This document shows positions 8,983 through 18,247 of a stretch of 64,000 nt of DNA, one piece after another. The stretch spans positions 1,736,001 through 1,800,000 of the forward strand of contig OZ244919.1 in assembly GCA_965221845.1 (NCBI GenBank), written 5' to 3'. Below the pieces are notes generated by a model. That model worked only from the letters and a program-made list of their open reading frames with translations, was not told the DNA's origin and did no database searches. The translations under genes and the position numbers were made by a program. The DNA comes from JAJEFO01 sp965221845. Its GTDB lineage: Bacteria > Pseudomonadota > Alphaproteobacteria > Rhodobacterales > Rhodobacteraceae. Each line of letters begins with the position of its first letter. Position 1 is the first letter of the stretch.

Positions 8983-9728
8983 AGGCGACGCTTGACCGCA
9001 TTGTCCGGCACCCGCTCAAGGCGATCGGGAGAGAGGAACTGAACCGGGCCCTCCTGGCGCGCGGCCAGTGGCTCCCGGCGGACCGGGTCTGGGCCGTGGC
9101 CCACGAACGCTCGAAGCTGAACGGCGGCTGGGCTCCGAAGGCGAACTTCCTGCGCGGCGTGACCGAGCCGAAGCTGATGGCCGCCACCTGCCACTGGGAT
9201 GAATCGCGGAACCGCCTGACGCTCGCGCACCCTGACGCGGGCGAGATCTCCATCTCGCCCGACTCGAAGGCCGACACCTCGCCCCTCATTGGCTGGCTTT
9301 CGCGTCTCTGGCCCGAAGGGCTGCCCCGGCCGATCGGCATCCATCGCGCCAGGGACGCGAATCTCACGGACGTGCCCGACCCATGGATCTCGGTCAACTC
9401 GCTGGCGTCCAACCAGGCCTTGTCGCGAAGAGCGGGCGCGAACCTCTCGATCCACCGCTGGCGCGGCAACCTCTGGATCAAGGGCCTGGCCCCCTGGGAG
9501 GAGAAGGGCTGGATCGGCAAGGAGATCCGGGTCGGCGCAGCCGTGCTGCGTGTGCAGCGCGAGATCACGCGATGCAAGGCGACGATGGCCAACCCCGACA
9601 CCGGGCGCCGCGACGCAGACACGCTCGGCGCGCTCCAGGCGCTTGGCCATCAGGAGTTCGGGGTCTACGCCGAAGTCGTTCAGGGGGGCGAAATCGTCAC
9701 GGGCGACACGGTCGAGGTCGTGCCGTGA
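8979..9728 (+). CDS. MOSC domain protein
   Basis: 249 residues with an N-terminal MOSC beta-barrel region (RIVRHPLKAIGRE near the start) and a C-terminal MOSC domain containing NLWIKGLAPWEE and VQREITRCKATMANPDTG; the cysteine there matches the sulfur-carrying residue of MOSC proteins. The family handles sulfur or molybdenum cofactor, but the substrate here is not deducible. It is translationally coupled on both sides (ATGA with yidC, GTGA with engB). The yidC–MOSC–engB–argB order supports Rhodobacterales. Confidence 0.9.
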   Translation: MKATLDRIVRHPLKAIGREELNRALLARGQWLPADRVWAVAHERSKLNGGWAPKANFLRGVTEPKLMAATCHWDESRNRLTLAHPDAGEISISPDSKADTSPLIGWLSRLWPEGLPRPIGIHRARDANLTDVPDPWISVNSLASNQALSRRAGANLSIHRWRGNLWIKGLAPWEEKGWIGKEIRVGAAVLRVQREITRCKATMANPDTGRRDADTLGALQALGHQEFGVYAEVVQGGEIVTGDTVEVVP

Positions 9729-10369
9729 GCGTGCTTGCGTTTCCGCTGGCCACCGCCAATGCCGCCGGGCTGGAGGCAGGCCGCGCGCTCTTTGCGAAGG
9801 GCACGGACTTCCTGAAGGGCGTCGTGACGCCGGAAGGGCTGCCGCCCCCCGACAGGATCGAGTTCTGCTTCGCGGGCCGCTCGAATGTGGGCAAGTCCAC
9901 CCTCGTCAACGCGGTGACAGGCAGAAAGGCCCTTGCCCGCACCTCGAACACGCCTGGCAGGACGCAGGAGATCAACTACTTCACGCTTGCCGACAGCCAC
10001 TACCTCGTGGACCTGCCGGGCTATGGGTTCGCCAAGGCGCCCCTGGGGGTCGTCGAGAGCTGGCAAAGGCTGCTCAAGTCCTATCTCGCCGGACGCGCCA
10101 CGCTTCGGCGCGCGTTCGTGCTGGTCGACGCGCGCCATGGGATCAAGCCGGCTGACGAGAGCATCCTTGCATTGCTGGACATCTCGGCCGTTGCCTTCCA
10201 GATCGTGTTGACAAAGGCCGACAAGGCGAAGGAGCGGGACAGCCTGCTTCGGAGGGTGCGGGCCGCGCTGCAGACGCACCCGGCCGCATGTCCGGAAATC
10301 GTGATGACCTCCTCGGAGACGGGTGAAGGCGTCGATGTGCTGCGCGCGGTCATTTCCGGTTCGGCTTGA
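9725..10369 (+). CDS. engB: Ribosome biogenesis GTP-binding protein EngB (YihA/YsxC)
   Basis: 214 residues from a GTG start that overlaps the MOSC stop (GTGA). GTPase motifs are complete: G1 GRSNVGKST, G3 DLPGYG, G4 TKAD and a G5-like TSSETGEG. EngB is an essential GTPase for 50S assembly. The alternative upstream in-frame start inside the MOSC gene is rejected because the protein begins normally at VSVLAFPLA. Confidence 0.93.
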   Translation: MSVLAFPLATANAAGLEAGRALFAKGTDFLKGVVTPEGLPPPDRIEFCFAGRSNVGKSTLVNAVTGRKALARTSNTPGRTQEINYFTLADSHYLVDLPGYGFAKAPLGVVESWQRLLKSYLAGRATLRRAFVLVDARHGIKPADESILALLDISAVAFQIVLTKADKAKERDSLLRRVRAALQTHPAACPEIVMTSSETGEGVDVLRAVISGSA

Positions 10370-10415
10370 GCCCGGCGCCACGGGAGCTTAGTGAGGCGCC
10401 GCAGAGGGCAGGCCG

Positions 10416-11282
10416 ATGAGACGCAGAGACATGAACCGCGACTGGATCGCCTCGGCCCGCACGCTGAACGAAGCCCTGCCGTACCTGCAGCGCTACGACG
10501 GCGCGACCGTTGTCATCAAGTTTGGCGGGAACGCGATGGGCGACGCCGACGCCATGGCCAGCTTCGCGCGCGACATCGTCCTGATGCGGCAGGTCGGCGT
10601 CAACCCGGTCATCGTCCACGGGGGCGGTCCGATGATCGGGGCAATGCTTGACAGGCTCGGCATCAAGACCGAATTCGTCCGCGGAAAGCGGATCACGGAT
10701 CAGGCAACGGCGGAAGTCGTTGAAATGGTGCTTTCCGGGCTCGTGAACAAGCGCATCGTGCAGGCCATCAACGCCGAAGGCGGGCGGGCGCTCGGTCTCT
10801 CCGGGAAGGACGCCCGCCTGATGACCTGCGACCAGGCCGGAACGGATCTCGGTCTCGTGGGCGAGCCGGCCGACCTGGATCCGGGCATCCTGCACACGTT
10901 GATGAAGGCAGAGGTGATTCCGGTCATCGCGCCGCTTGGAGCGGGGAGGGGCGGCGAGACTCTCAACGTCAACGGCGACACGGCCGCGGGCGCCATTGCA
11001 GCAAGCCTGGAGGCCGACCGGCTCCTTCTCCTCACCGACGTGCCGGGCGTGATGAATTCCGAAGGCGAGGTCGTGACCGAAATCACGCCCGGGCAAGTCC
11101 GCAGGCTGATGGCGGACGGCGTCATCGCCGAGGGCATGTTGCCGAAGGCCGAAACCGCGCTCGCGGCCATTGCCGGAGGCGTGCGCGCCGTGGTCATCCT
11201 TGACGGGCGCGCGCCGAACGCCTGCCTCCTTGAGCTGTTCACCGAGCACGGCGCCGGCAGCCTGATCCGCGCGGCACGGTAG
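10416..11282 (+). CDS. argB: Acetylglutamate kinase
   Basis: 288 residues. It phosphorylates N-acetylglutamate in arginine synthesis. The amino-acid-kinase fold is shown by KFGGNAMGD near the N-terminus, VIVHGGGPMIG for substrate and phosphate binding, and the LLTDVPGV nucleotide region. AGAGGG seven bases before 10416 supports that ATG; family members usually begin at the internal MNRDW (10431), so the start could be 15 bases later. It follows engB by 46 bp. Confidence 0.95.
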   Translation: MRRRDMNRDWIASARTLNEALPYLQRYDGATVVIKFGGNAMGDADAMASFARDIVLMRQVGVNPVIVHGGGPMIGAMLDRLGIKTEFVRGKRITDQATAEVVEMVLSGLVNKRIVQAINAEGGRALGLSGKDARLMTCDQAGTDLGLVGEPADLDPGILHTLMKAEVIPVIAPLGAGRGGETLNVNGDTAAGAIAASLEADRLLLLTDVPGVMNSEGEVVTEITPGQVRRLMADGVIAEGMLPKAETALAAIAGGVRAVVILDGRAPNACLLELFTEHGAGSLIRAAR

Positions 11283-11487
11283 CGGCGGCCCCTCCGGTCC
11301 GCACGACGCGACGGCGTTCCGCCGTTGAGGCGATGCGGCGCCCGCACTGCCCGCCTGCCCTTCTTTTCTGCCGCGCCAATTGCAGCAGCGATGTCGCCCA
11401 GCAGCAGTTGAACGCGCGACCGGCCGCCGGTACCCCTTGATGCGAAGGGCGAGAGCGTCGAACCGCTCGCCAGGCAATGAGCGCGCA

Positions 11488-12537
11488 ATGTCGATCCTGA
11501 ACGAGAGCCCTTGGGACCGGGCCCGGGGAGCAAGCCCGCATTCCGCCTCCGCGGCTCACGCGCCGGGAACGCCGCTCAACGGGCTGTCCCGTGTCATGGG
11601 CGAGACGGCAGCCGGCCTGGAGAACGTCACGATCCCCCGGCTGTTCCGGAGAGCCGTGCCGCGCCACGGGCCGAAAGACGCGCTGGTGTTTCGCTCGGCC
11701 GGCGAGCGGAAAGGCCACCATGATGTCGATGGAGAGATCGGCGACCATGCATCCGGGCTTCTCGCCGTCGGGCTGTGGAAAGGCGACCGCGTCGGGATCT
11801 GGTCGCCCAACAGGCACGAGTGGATCCTGACCCGGTTCGCGACAGCCCGGATCGGAGCGATCCTCGTGAACGTCAGCCCGGCATGCCGGATCGCGGAGAT
11901 CGAATACGCGCTCAACAAGGTCGGCTGCAAGGCGCTGGTCCTGGCGCGGTCGTTCAAGTCGTCCGACTGTCTCTCGATGATCCGGAAGCCCGCCGCGGAA
12001 CCGGAAGCCCACGCCCCGGGCCGGCTGCGGGCGGCGAGACTCCCGGCGCTCGAGAGCGTGATCGTGACCGACCGCATCAGGCTGACGGCCGCCGACAGGC
12101 TGTGCATTCCGATGCCGCTCTATCACTGCTTCGGCATGGTCATGGGTGTCCTGGGCGCGGTCGGCAAGGGCGCTGCGATGGTCTTCCCGGGAGAGGCGTT
12201 CGAGCCGCGCGCAACGCTCCATGCCCTGTCCGAAGAGCGCTGCACGGCGGTCTATGGCGTGCCGACGATGTTCGTCGCCATGCTGCAGGAGCTCGAGAGC
12301 GAGAGCGTCGACCTCGGGCGCCTGCGCACCGGCATAATGGCAGGCGCACCCTGTCCGACCGAAGTCATGGAGCGGGTCACGGCACGCATGAACCTGCGCG
12401 AGGTGACGATCTGCTACGGCATGACAGAGACGTCGCCGGTTTCCTTCCAGAGCCTCGTCGACGAGCGGCTGGACAAGCGTTGCGCCACGGTGGGCCGCGC
12501 GCACCCGCATCTCCAAGCGAAGGCGTTCCATTCATGA
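11488..12537 (+). pseudogene. Acyl-CoA synthetase (AMP-binding), internally deleted and truncated
   Basis: An open frame of 349 codons, clearly from a long-chain acyl-CoA synthetase: GDRVGIWSPNRHEW, FATARIGAILVNVSPA, LYHCFGMVMG, AVYGVPTMFV, IMAGAPCPTEV and YGMTETSPVSFQS. Full-length relatives have about 540–560 residues. The stretch between LPALESVIVTD and LTAADRLCIPMPL is missing in frame, including the ATP-binding TSGTTGxPKG loop. The protein stops at RAHPHLQAKAFHS, losing roughly the last 190 residues with the catalytic lysine domain. It cannot adenylate as written. The frame remains open, so the deletions look recent or the remnant is tolerated. It overlaps sixA by ATGA. Confidence 0.88.
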
Positions 12538-13034
12538 CGCTCGCCCTGATGCTTACGCGGCATGCGAAGTCGTCATGGGACGATCCCGGACTGGACGACT
12601 TCGACCGCAGGCTGAACGGGCGGGGCCGCAGGTCGGCGTCGCTGATCGGCAGCTGGCTGGCCAGGCGAGGGCACGTGCCGGAAGCCGTCGTCGTCTCCGG
12701 TGCAAGGCGCACGGTGGAAACATGGGAAGGCATGGCGCGGGCCATGCCCGAAGCGGTGCTGAATCGAGACAAGGCGCTCTATCACGCAAGCGCCGGCACC
12801 ATTCTGGGTGTCTTGCGCGCGCAGGCCGCCGCGAGAATCATGCTGATCGGGCACAATCCCGGGTTCGCGGACTTCGCGCACCGAATCGTCGCGCAGCCTC
12901 CTGCACATGACAGGTTCAGCGACTATCCGACGGCCGCAACAACCGTGATCGGGTTCGAGGGCGAAAGCTGGGCGCACGTGCGCTGGGGCAGCGGCAGGGT
13001 GCTTGCGTTCGTCGTGCCGCGCGACCTGGCCTGA
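12534..13034 (+). CDS. sixA: SixA-type histidine phosphatase
   Basis: 166 residues of the histidine phosphatase (phosphoglycerate mutase-like) superfamily. The catalytic motif is LTRHAKS near residue 9 (RHA in place of RHG, usual for SixA), followed by VVSGARRTVETW and the second histidine in LIGHNPGFADFA. SixA removes phosphate from phosphohistidine on phosphotransfer domains. The ATG overlaps the stop of the broken acyl-CoA synthetase, so expression may depend on translation through that remnant. It converges on aapP. Confidence 0.88.
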   Translation: MTLALMLTRHAKSSWDDPGLDDFDRRLNGRGRRSASLIGSWLARRGHVPEAVVVSGARRTVETWEGMARAMPEAVLNRDKALYHASAGTILGVLRAQAAARIMLIGHNPGFADFAHRIVAQPPAHDRFSDYPTAATTVIGFEGESWAHVRWGSGRVLAFVVPRDLA

Positions 13035-13104
13035 CGCCGGCCGGAAAGCCTGGCATCCGCGACCTGCCGCGCCGGCGGAGCCGACGGAAAGGACGCCTCT
13101 CGCC

Positions 13105-13908
13105 TCAGTGGCCGAGAATCTGGCTCAGGAACAGCTTCGTGCGATCCGACTTCGGATTGCTGAAGAACCCTTCCGGCTCGTTCTGCTCCACGATCTGGCC
13201 GTCGTCCATGAAGATGACCCTGTTCGCGACCTGCCGGGCAAAGCCCATCTCGTGCGTCACGCAGAGCATGGTCATGCCCTCCTCGGCAAGCTCGATCATG
13301 GTGTCCAGCACCTCCTTGATCATTTCGGGATCAAGCGCGGACGTCGGTTCGTCGAAGAGCATGATACGCGGCCTCATGCACAGGCTCCGCGCGATCGCGA
13401 CCCGCTGCTGCTGGCCGCCGGAGAGCTGGCCGGGATACTTCGCGGCCTGCTCCGGGATCTTGACCTTCTCGAGGAAGTGCATCGCCGTCTCCTCGGCCTC
13501 CCGCTTCGGGATCTTGCGCACCCAGATCGGGGCCAGCGTGCAGTTCTCCAGGATCGTGAGATGCGGGAAAAGGTTGAAGTGCTGGAAGCACATCCCCACC
13601 TCGGACCGGATCTTGTCGATGTTCTTGAGATCGCTTGTCAGTTCCGTGCCTTCGACGACGATCTGTCCCGTCTGGTGCTCTTCCAGTCGGTTGATGCAGC
13701 GAATGAGCGTGGACTTGCCGGACCCGGACGGGCCGCAGATCACGATGCGTTCGCCCTTGTTCACGGTCAGGTCTATATCCCGCAGCACGTGAAACATGCC
13801 GAACCACTTGTTCATGCCGGTGATCTGGACCGCGACCTCGTCGGAGATCCGCATCCTTTTTCGGTCGATCTCGCGTTCGACCACGGTGTCGTGAATGCTC
13901 TCGGCCAT
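13105..13908 (-). CDS. aapP: General L-amino acid ABC transporter ATPase AapP
   Basis: 267 residues. It powers uptake of a broad range of L-amino acids. Walker A GPSGSGKST, Q-loop region, signature LSGGQQQR, Walker B RIMLFDEPTSALD and the switch histidine in LCVTHEMG are all present. The C-terminus (EGFFSNPKSDRTKLFLSQIL) is typical of polar amino-acid importers. It is the last gene of aapJQMP, 12 bp after aapM. Confidence 0.94.
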   Translation of the reverse strand: MAESIHDTVVEREIDRKRMRISDEVAVQITGMNKWFGMFHVLRDIDLTVNKGERIVICGPSGSGKSTLIRCINRLEEHQTGQIVVEGTELTSDLKNIDKIRSEVGMCFQHFNLFPHLTILENCTLAPIWVRKIPKREAEETAMHFLEKVKIPEQAAKYPGQLSGGQQQRVAIARSLCMRPRIMLFDEPTSALDPEMIKEVLDTMIELAEEGMTMLCVTHEMGFARQVANRVIFMDDGQIVEQNEPEGFFSNPKSDRTKLFLSQILGH

Positions 13909-13920
13909 GGCAGGCCTCCT

Positions 13921-15282
13921 TCAGTCGTTTTCCGTCTTGAGCTTGCGCTCAAGGTACGTGGCGTATCGGGACATGCCGAAGCAGACGATGAAGAACATCA
14001 GCGCAATGAACGCGAACAGCTCCCAGTAGATGCCGTTCCAGTCGGTGTCCGCGCGGATCGAGTTCGAAAGCCCCACCGGATCGAGCAGCGCGATGATCGA
14101 GACAAGCGTGGTGTCCTTGAAGACGCCGATGAACGTCGAGACAATGCCGGGGATCGATATCTTGAGCGCCTGCGGCATGATGATCAGCCGCTGCGCCTGC
14201 CAGTAGTCCAGCCCAAGCGAGTCCGCGCCTTCGTGCTGGCCTTTCGGAAGGCCGGCGAGCCCCCCCCTGATCACCTCGGCCATGTAGGCCGCGGCAAACA
14301 GGGTGACCATGATCATCACGCGCAGGATGATGTCGAAATCCGTGCCCGGCGGCAGGAAGATGTTCAGGAGCGTGGACGCCACGAAGAGCAGCGTGATCAG
14401 CGGCACGCCCCGGATGAATTCAATGAAGCCGACGCAGATCGCCTTGACGATGAGCATGTCCGACTGGCGCCCCAAGGCAAGGAGGATTCCCAGAGGCAGC
14501 GAGCAGCCGATGGCCACGACGCCGATCAGCACCGAGAGCATGAAACCGCCGAACTTCCGGGATTCAACGGTCTCGAGCCAGAACGGGGCGGCGTCCGGCG
14601 AGATCGATGCCAGGCCTTCGCCCAGCCCGGCGGCGAGGATGCCGCCCAGCCCCTCTCCGGACGCCGCCGCCTGGAAGGGCAGTCCCAGCCACAGCATCCA
14701 CCAGAGGACGGCGCAGAGAGATCCCAGGAAGAGGCCTTGCACCTTCCCGCCCAGATTGCGGCCGACGAGATAGGCCAGGACGAAGCCCGCGGCGACGCCG
14801 GCCGGCATCCAGACGGACCCGCCCCACATCAGCCAGGGCATCAGGAACGGATATGCCGCCGTGACGGCCAGAAGCCCGCGCCACACCTTGTCGGCGAAGA
14901 GGACCGGCGCGAGCGCCACGAACAGCAGCACCAGCGCCAGGATCGGCCGATGATACAGTTCAGGCGGATAGAACCCGAACAGGAGCTGCAGCCAGCGATC
15001 GTTGATCACGCCCCAGCACGCATGGCCATGCGTTCCGCCCCAGGTCGAGATCATCATCTCGCGGCACTCGTTCAGGGAGTCGGCGCTCCAGACTGACAGG
15101 AAGGTCCAGCCCAGAAGGCCCGCAAGGACGTACCAGATCGCGGCGAGGCAAAGCGCCGTCAGGATGGCGTTCCACCAGTTCGAGAACAGGTTGGCGCGCA
15201 GCCATCCGACAGCTCCGACCGACGTCGACGGAGGATTCCGCTCCGCGAGCATTTCCGTGCGGACAAAGGACGCGTCGCTCAT
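13921..15282 (-). CDS. aapM: General L-amino acid ABC transporter permease AapM
   Basis: 453 residues with multiple membrane segments. It has the extended N-terminal half typical of AapM/AapQ, with WYVLAGLLGWTFLSVW near residue 50, then the BPD permease core. The EAA loop that contacts AapP is GLAGLPKGQHEGADSLGLDYW. It begins one base after the aapQ stop, indicating translational coupling. Confidence 0.93.
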   Translation of the reverse strand: MSDASFVRTEMLAERNPPSTSVGAVGWLRANLFSNWWNAILTALCLAAIWYVLAGLLGWTFLSVWSADSLNECREMMISTWGGTHGHACWGVINDRWLQLLFGFYPPELYHRPILALVLLFVALAPVLFADKVWRGLLAVTAAYPFLMPWLMWGGSVWMPAGVAAGFVLAYLVGRNLGGKVQGLFLGSLCAVLWWMLWLGLPFQAAASGEGLGGILAAGLGEGLASISPDAAPFWLETVESRKFGGFMLSVLIGVVAIGCSLPLGILLALGRQSDMLIVKAICVGFIEFIRGVPLITLLFVASTLLNIFLPPGTDFDIILRVMIMVTLFAAAYMAEVIRGGLAGLPKGQHEGADSLGLDYWQAQRLIIMPQALKISIPGIVSTFIGVFKDTTLVSIIALLDPVGLSNSIRADTDWNGIYWELFAFIALMFFIVCFGMSRYATYLERKLKTEND

Positions 15283-15283
15283 G

Positions 15284-16552
15284 TCACCGCTCCACCAGCG
15301 CCACGCTCTTGTTGTAGACGTTCATGGCCGCGGATATCGAGAGCGAGATGAACAGGTAGACCAGCATGAGCAGAAGGATGCATTCCAGCTCCCGCCCGGT
15401 CTGGTTCAGGGTGATGCCGCCGAGCGTGCCCGTGATGTCCAGGTAGCCGACCGCGATCGCCAGCGACGAGTTCTTGGTCAGGTTCAGGTAGTTCGAGATC
15501 AGGGGCGGCACGATCACGCGCAGCGCCTGCGGAAGGATGACGAGGCTCATGATCCGCCCCGGCCTGAGTCCGAGCGAGCCGGCCGCCTCGGTCTGGCCTT
15601 TCGAAATCGCGAGGATCCCGCCCCTCACGATCTCGGCGATGAACGCCGCGGTGTAGAGCGACAGGGCGATCCAGAGCGCAATGAGCGAATTCCTGAGATG
15701 GGTTCCGCCCGCGAAGTTGAAGCCCTTGAGTTCGGGCTTGCCGAGATGGAACCCGAGCGCCGCAAGCAGGATGGCCGTCGGGATGGCGAGAACGGCGATC
15801 TGGAAATGCCAGGTCGCCGGCCTGTCGCCGGTCTCGTTCTGGACGCGCTCGGCCCGGGCTCGGATCCGGCGAAAGGCGATGATCGAGACGGCGAGAACGG
15901 CCATGATCGCCATCAGGTCAAGCGAAACGTCGAAGCGCAGGGAGCTTTCGCCGAAAACGCGCACGTCGCCAAGGCTCCGGGAAAACAGCGCCTCGGGCAC
16001 GTAGACTCCGCGATTCGTGATCGCGACGCTGTCATTGAGGATCAGGGACTGCGTCGCGTTCTCCCCCCTGAAGTCGCGGGGAGACGGCAGGCTCTCGATC
16101 AGGATCGCCATCGCGAACACGATCCAGAGCAGCACGGGCACGTTGCGGAACATCTCGACATAGACGGTCATGATGCGGGCGATCAGCCAGTTCCTGGACA
16201 GGCGCGCGACACCGACGAGGACGCCGACGACCGTTGCCGTGATGCAGCCCAGTACCGCGACGACCAGCGTGTTCAGCAGTCCCAGGAAGGACGCGCGGAG
16301 ATGCGTGTCGCGGCTCGTGTAGTCCAGGAGCCTCTGGTTTATGTCGTAGCTTGCCGGCTCGCCGAAGAAGCCGAACTCGACCTCCTTGCCGAGGCTCGCG
16401 AGGTTCTGGGCGGTGTTGGAGATTATCCATGCGGCAAGAAGCATGAAGGCGGACAGCGCGATCACCTGGATCGTGAGCGAGCGGTACCGGGTGTCGTAGA
16501 CGAGCATCGAGAGCCGGAAGCTCTCGCGCGGCGGGTCCGTCATCGTCGCCAT
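15284..16552 (-). CDS. aapQ: General L-amino acid ABC transporter permease AapQ
   Basis: 422 residues. Partner permease of AapM: N-terminal membrane anchor (VIALSAFMLLAAWIISNT), a long periplasmic insertion, then the transport core with RNVPVLLWIVFAM and an EAA-type loop, ISKGQTEAAGSLGLRPG. It forms the membrane channel with AapM. It lies 134 bp after aapJ, a spacing often seen because binding protein is made in excess. Confidence 0.93.
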   Translation of the reverse strand: MATMTDPPRESFRLSMLVYDTRYRSLTIQVIALSAFMLLAAWIISNTAQNLASLGKEVEFGFFGEPASYDINQRLLDYTSRDTHLRASFLGLLNTLVVAVLGCITATVVGVLVGVARLSRNWLIARIMTVYVEMFRNVPVLLWIVFAMAILIESLPSPRDFRGENATQSLILNDSVAITNRGVYVPEALFSRSLGDVRVFGESSLRFDVSLDLMAIMAVLAVSIIAFRRIRARAERVQNETGDRPATWHFQIAVLAIPTAILLAALGFHLGKPELKGFNFAGGTHLRNSLIALWIALSLYTAAFIAEIVRGGILAISKGQTEAAGSLGLRPGRIMSLVILPQALRVIVPPLISNYLNLTKNSSLAIAVGYLDITGTLGGITLNQTGRELECILLLMLVYLFISLSISAAMNVYNKSVALVER

Positions 16553-16686
16553 TGCGAACCTCTCACCCCAGCCCTTCCGTCATCGCGACGCCGCGGACGC
16601 CCGACGCATCGTCCGGTCCTGGATCCTGCACGCCAGCCCGGGCGAAGGCAAGGGGCGCGGCGTCCGGCCGCGCCCCTGCCGTCCTC

Positions 16687-17715
16687 TTACCGGAACGGCG
16701 GCGAATAGATCAGGCCGCCCTCGGCGTATTGCGCGTTCAGTCCGCGCGCGAGGCCGATCGGGGTGTTCTCGCCGATGTTCTTCTCGAATATCTCCCCGTA
16801 GTTGCCTTCCGCCATGATGGCGCGCATGGCCCAGTCCGCGTCGAGGCCGATCATGTCGCCGAGGTTGCCCTCGGAACCGAGAAGCCGGTTGATCTCGGGG
16901 TTGTTGGTGCCGCTCGCGAGCTCGCCGACATTCGCCGAGGTGACGCCCAGCTCCTCGGCCGCGATCAGGGCGTTCAGCGTCCATCGGACGATGTCGCCCC
17001 ATTCGTTGTCGCCGTGACGGACGACCGGGCCGAGAGGCTCCTTCGAGATGATCTCGGGCAGGATCACGTGATCGTCCGGGGACTCGAATGCGGCGCGCGT
17101 CGCGGCGAGGCCGGACGCGTCGGTCGTGTAGACATCGCAGGCTTCGGCAAGGTACTGCTGCTGCGACTCGGCGTTGGTCTCGACCGGAACCGGCTCGTAG
17201 CTGATGTTGTTCACGCGGAAGAAGTCCGCGAGATTCAGCTCGGTCGTGGTGCCGGTCTGGATGCAGACCGTGGCACCGTCCAGGTCCTTTGCCGACGTCA
17301 CGCCAAGCGCCTTCGGCACCATGAAGCCCTGCCCGTCGTAGTAGTTGACGCCGAGGAAGTCGAGCTTGAGGTCGGTGTCGCGCGAGAAGGTCCAGGTCGT
17401 GTTCCGGGACAGCATGTCGACCTCGCCTGCAGACAGCGCCGTGAAGCGCGTCTTCGTGGTGAGCGGGGTGAAGTCAACCGCCTGGGGGTCGCCCAGGACG
17501 GCGGCGGCAACCGCACGGCATACGGCCACGTCGAAGCCTTCCCAGTTGCCGGCGGCATCCGGAGAGGCGAAGCCGACAAGGCCGGTGGACACGCCACAGT
17601 TGAGCTTCCCGCGCGCCTTGACATCGTCCAGCGTCGCTGCGCCGGCCGCGCCGCCGAAGACGGCGGCGGCAAGCGCGCCATAGAATACGGATTTCCTCAT
17701 GTCTTTCCCTTTCAT
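16687..17715 (-). CDS. aapJ: General L-amino acid ABC transporter binding protein AapJ
   Basis: 342 residues from the ATG at 17715, which has GGAAG upstream; an internal ATG at 17700 (MRKSVFYG) is equally plausible and gives the more typical signal peptide, cleaved after GGAAGA before ATLDDVKARG. It is a periplasmic solute-binding protein (SBP_bac_3). Diagnostic stretches are KLNCGVSTGLVGFASPDA near the start and FTALSAGEVDMLSRNTTWT. It heads the aap operon and delivers amino acids to AapQM. Confidence 0.94.
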   Translation of the reverse strand: MKGKDMRKSVFYGALAAAVFGGAAGAATLDDVKARGKLNCGVSTGLVGFASPDAAGNWEGFDVAVCRAVAAAVLGDPQAVDFTPLTTKTRFTALSAGEVDMLSRNTTWTFSRDTDLKLDFLGVNYYDGQGFMVPKALGVTSAKDLDGATVCIQTGTTTELNLADFFRVNNISYEPVPVETNAESQQQYLAEACDVYTTDASGLAATRAAFESPDDHVILPEIISKEPLGPVVRHGDNEWGDIVRWTLNALIAAEELGVTSANVGELASGTNNPEINRLLGSEGNLGDMIGLDADWAMRAIMAEGNYGEIFEKNIGENTPIGLARGLNAQYAEGGLIYSPPFR

Positions 17716-17812
17716 GCTTCCCACTTCCTGAGTTCGCGCCATGTCTGGCATCCGTCTCGAAACCGGCCCATGGATCCGGTTCCGTCGGCGGGCGCCCCGC
17801 CTGACGTGCGGG

Positions 17813-17841
17813 TTCTACGGACATTCCGCTTCTAAGGTCAA
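17813..17841 (-). promoter_or_regulatory. Possible aapJ promoter
   Basis: On the minus strand, TTGACC (17836–17841), a 17-bp spacer and GTAGAA (17813–17818), about 100 bp before aapJ. The -35 and spacing are good, the -10 is poor. Confidence 0.35.
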
Positions 17842-18180
17842 GGGCGCAAGGCCCGGGGTGCACGGCTGATTTTTTCTCCGCGAGCCTTGACGAGGGCGTT
17901 TGGCGATCCGGCAATTCGTCCTGCAGCTGATTCGGCAGTTTCGGTGGCAATTCCGTGACCTGGCCCCCGCTTTCCCGCCCTGTGCGTGATTGCGAGCATG
18001 CCGACTGGCCCGCCTGACGCTGCCAGGCAGGCTCTTTCGACCTGATCCGGAGCTGCCGGTTGCGGAGCTGCGCGGCGGACCGGCGTGGCTGCGTGTTCCG
18101 GCCGGGCCTGAGCCAGTCGAGCACGAGGTCGCCGGATCGCCGTGCTGCCAGCGGAGGACTAAAAAATCGCCCTGCTGTCC
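17842..18180. other. Intergenic region between aapJ and a divergent gene
   Basis: No protein-like frame or RNA gene is seen. With the flanking promoters it forms a divergent control region of about 0.5 kb. Short runs of T and A (near 17871–17877 and 18161–18166) interrupt otherwise GC-rich sequence. Confidence 0.5.
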
Positions 18181-18209
18181 TTGACCACGGGATGGATCTC
18201 TGCTACACG
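18181..18209 (+). promoter_or_regulatory. Promoter of the secreted cysteine protein gene
   Basis: TTGACC (18181–18186), exactly 17 bp, then TACACG (18204–18209), placed 39 bp before the ATG at 18248. A close match to the sigma-70 consensus. Confidence 0.65.
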
Positions 18210-18247
18210 GCTTCCGTCTAGACACGAGAAACTTTGGGAGCGCGACC

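Noticed and set aside
13003..15096. Very long plus-strand open frame of 697 codons
   Set aside because: It is antisense to aapP and aapM. Similar antisense frames lie over rpoB, rpoC and fusA, the normal effect of strong third-position GC bias.
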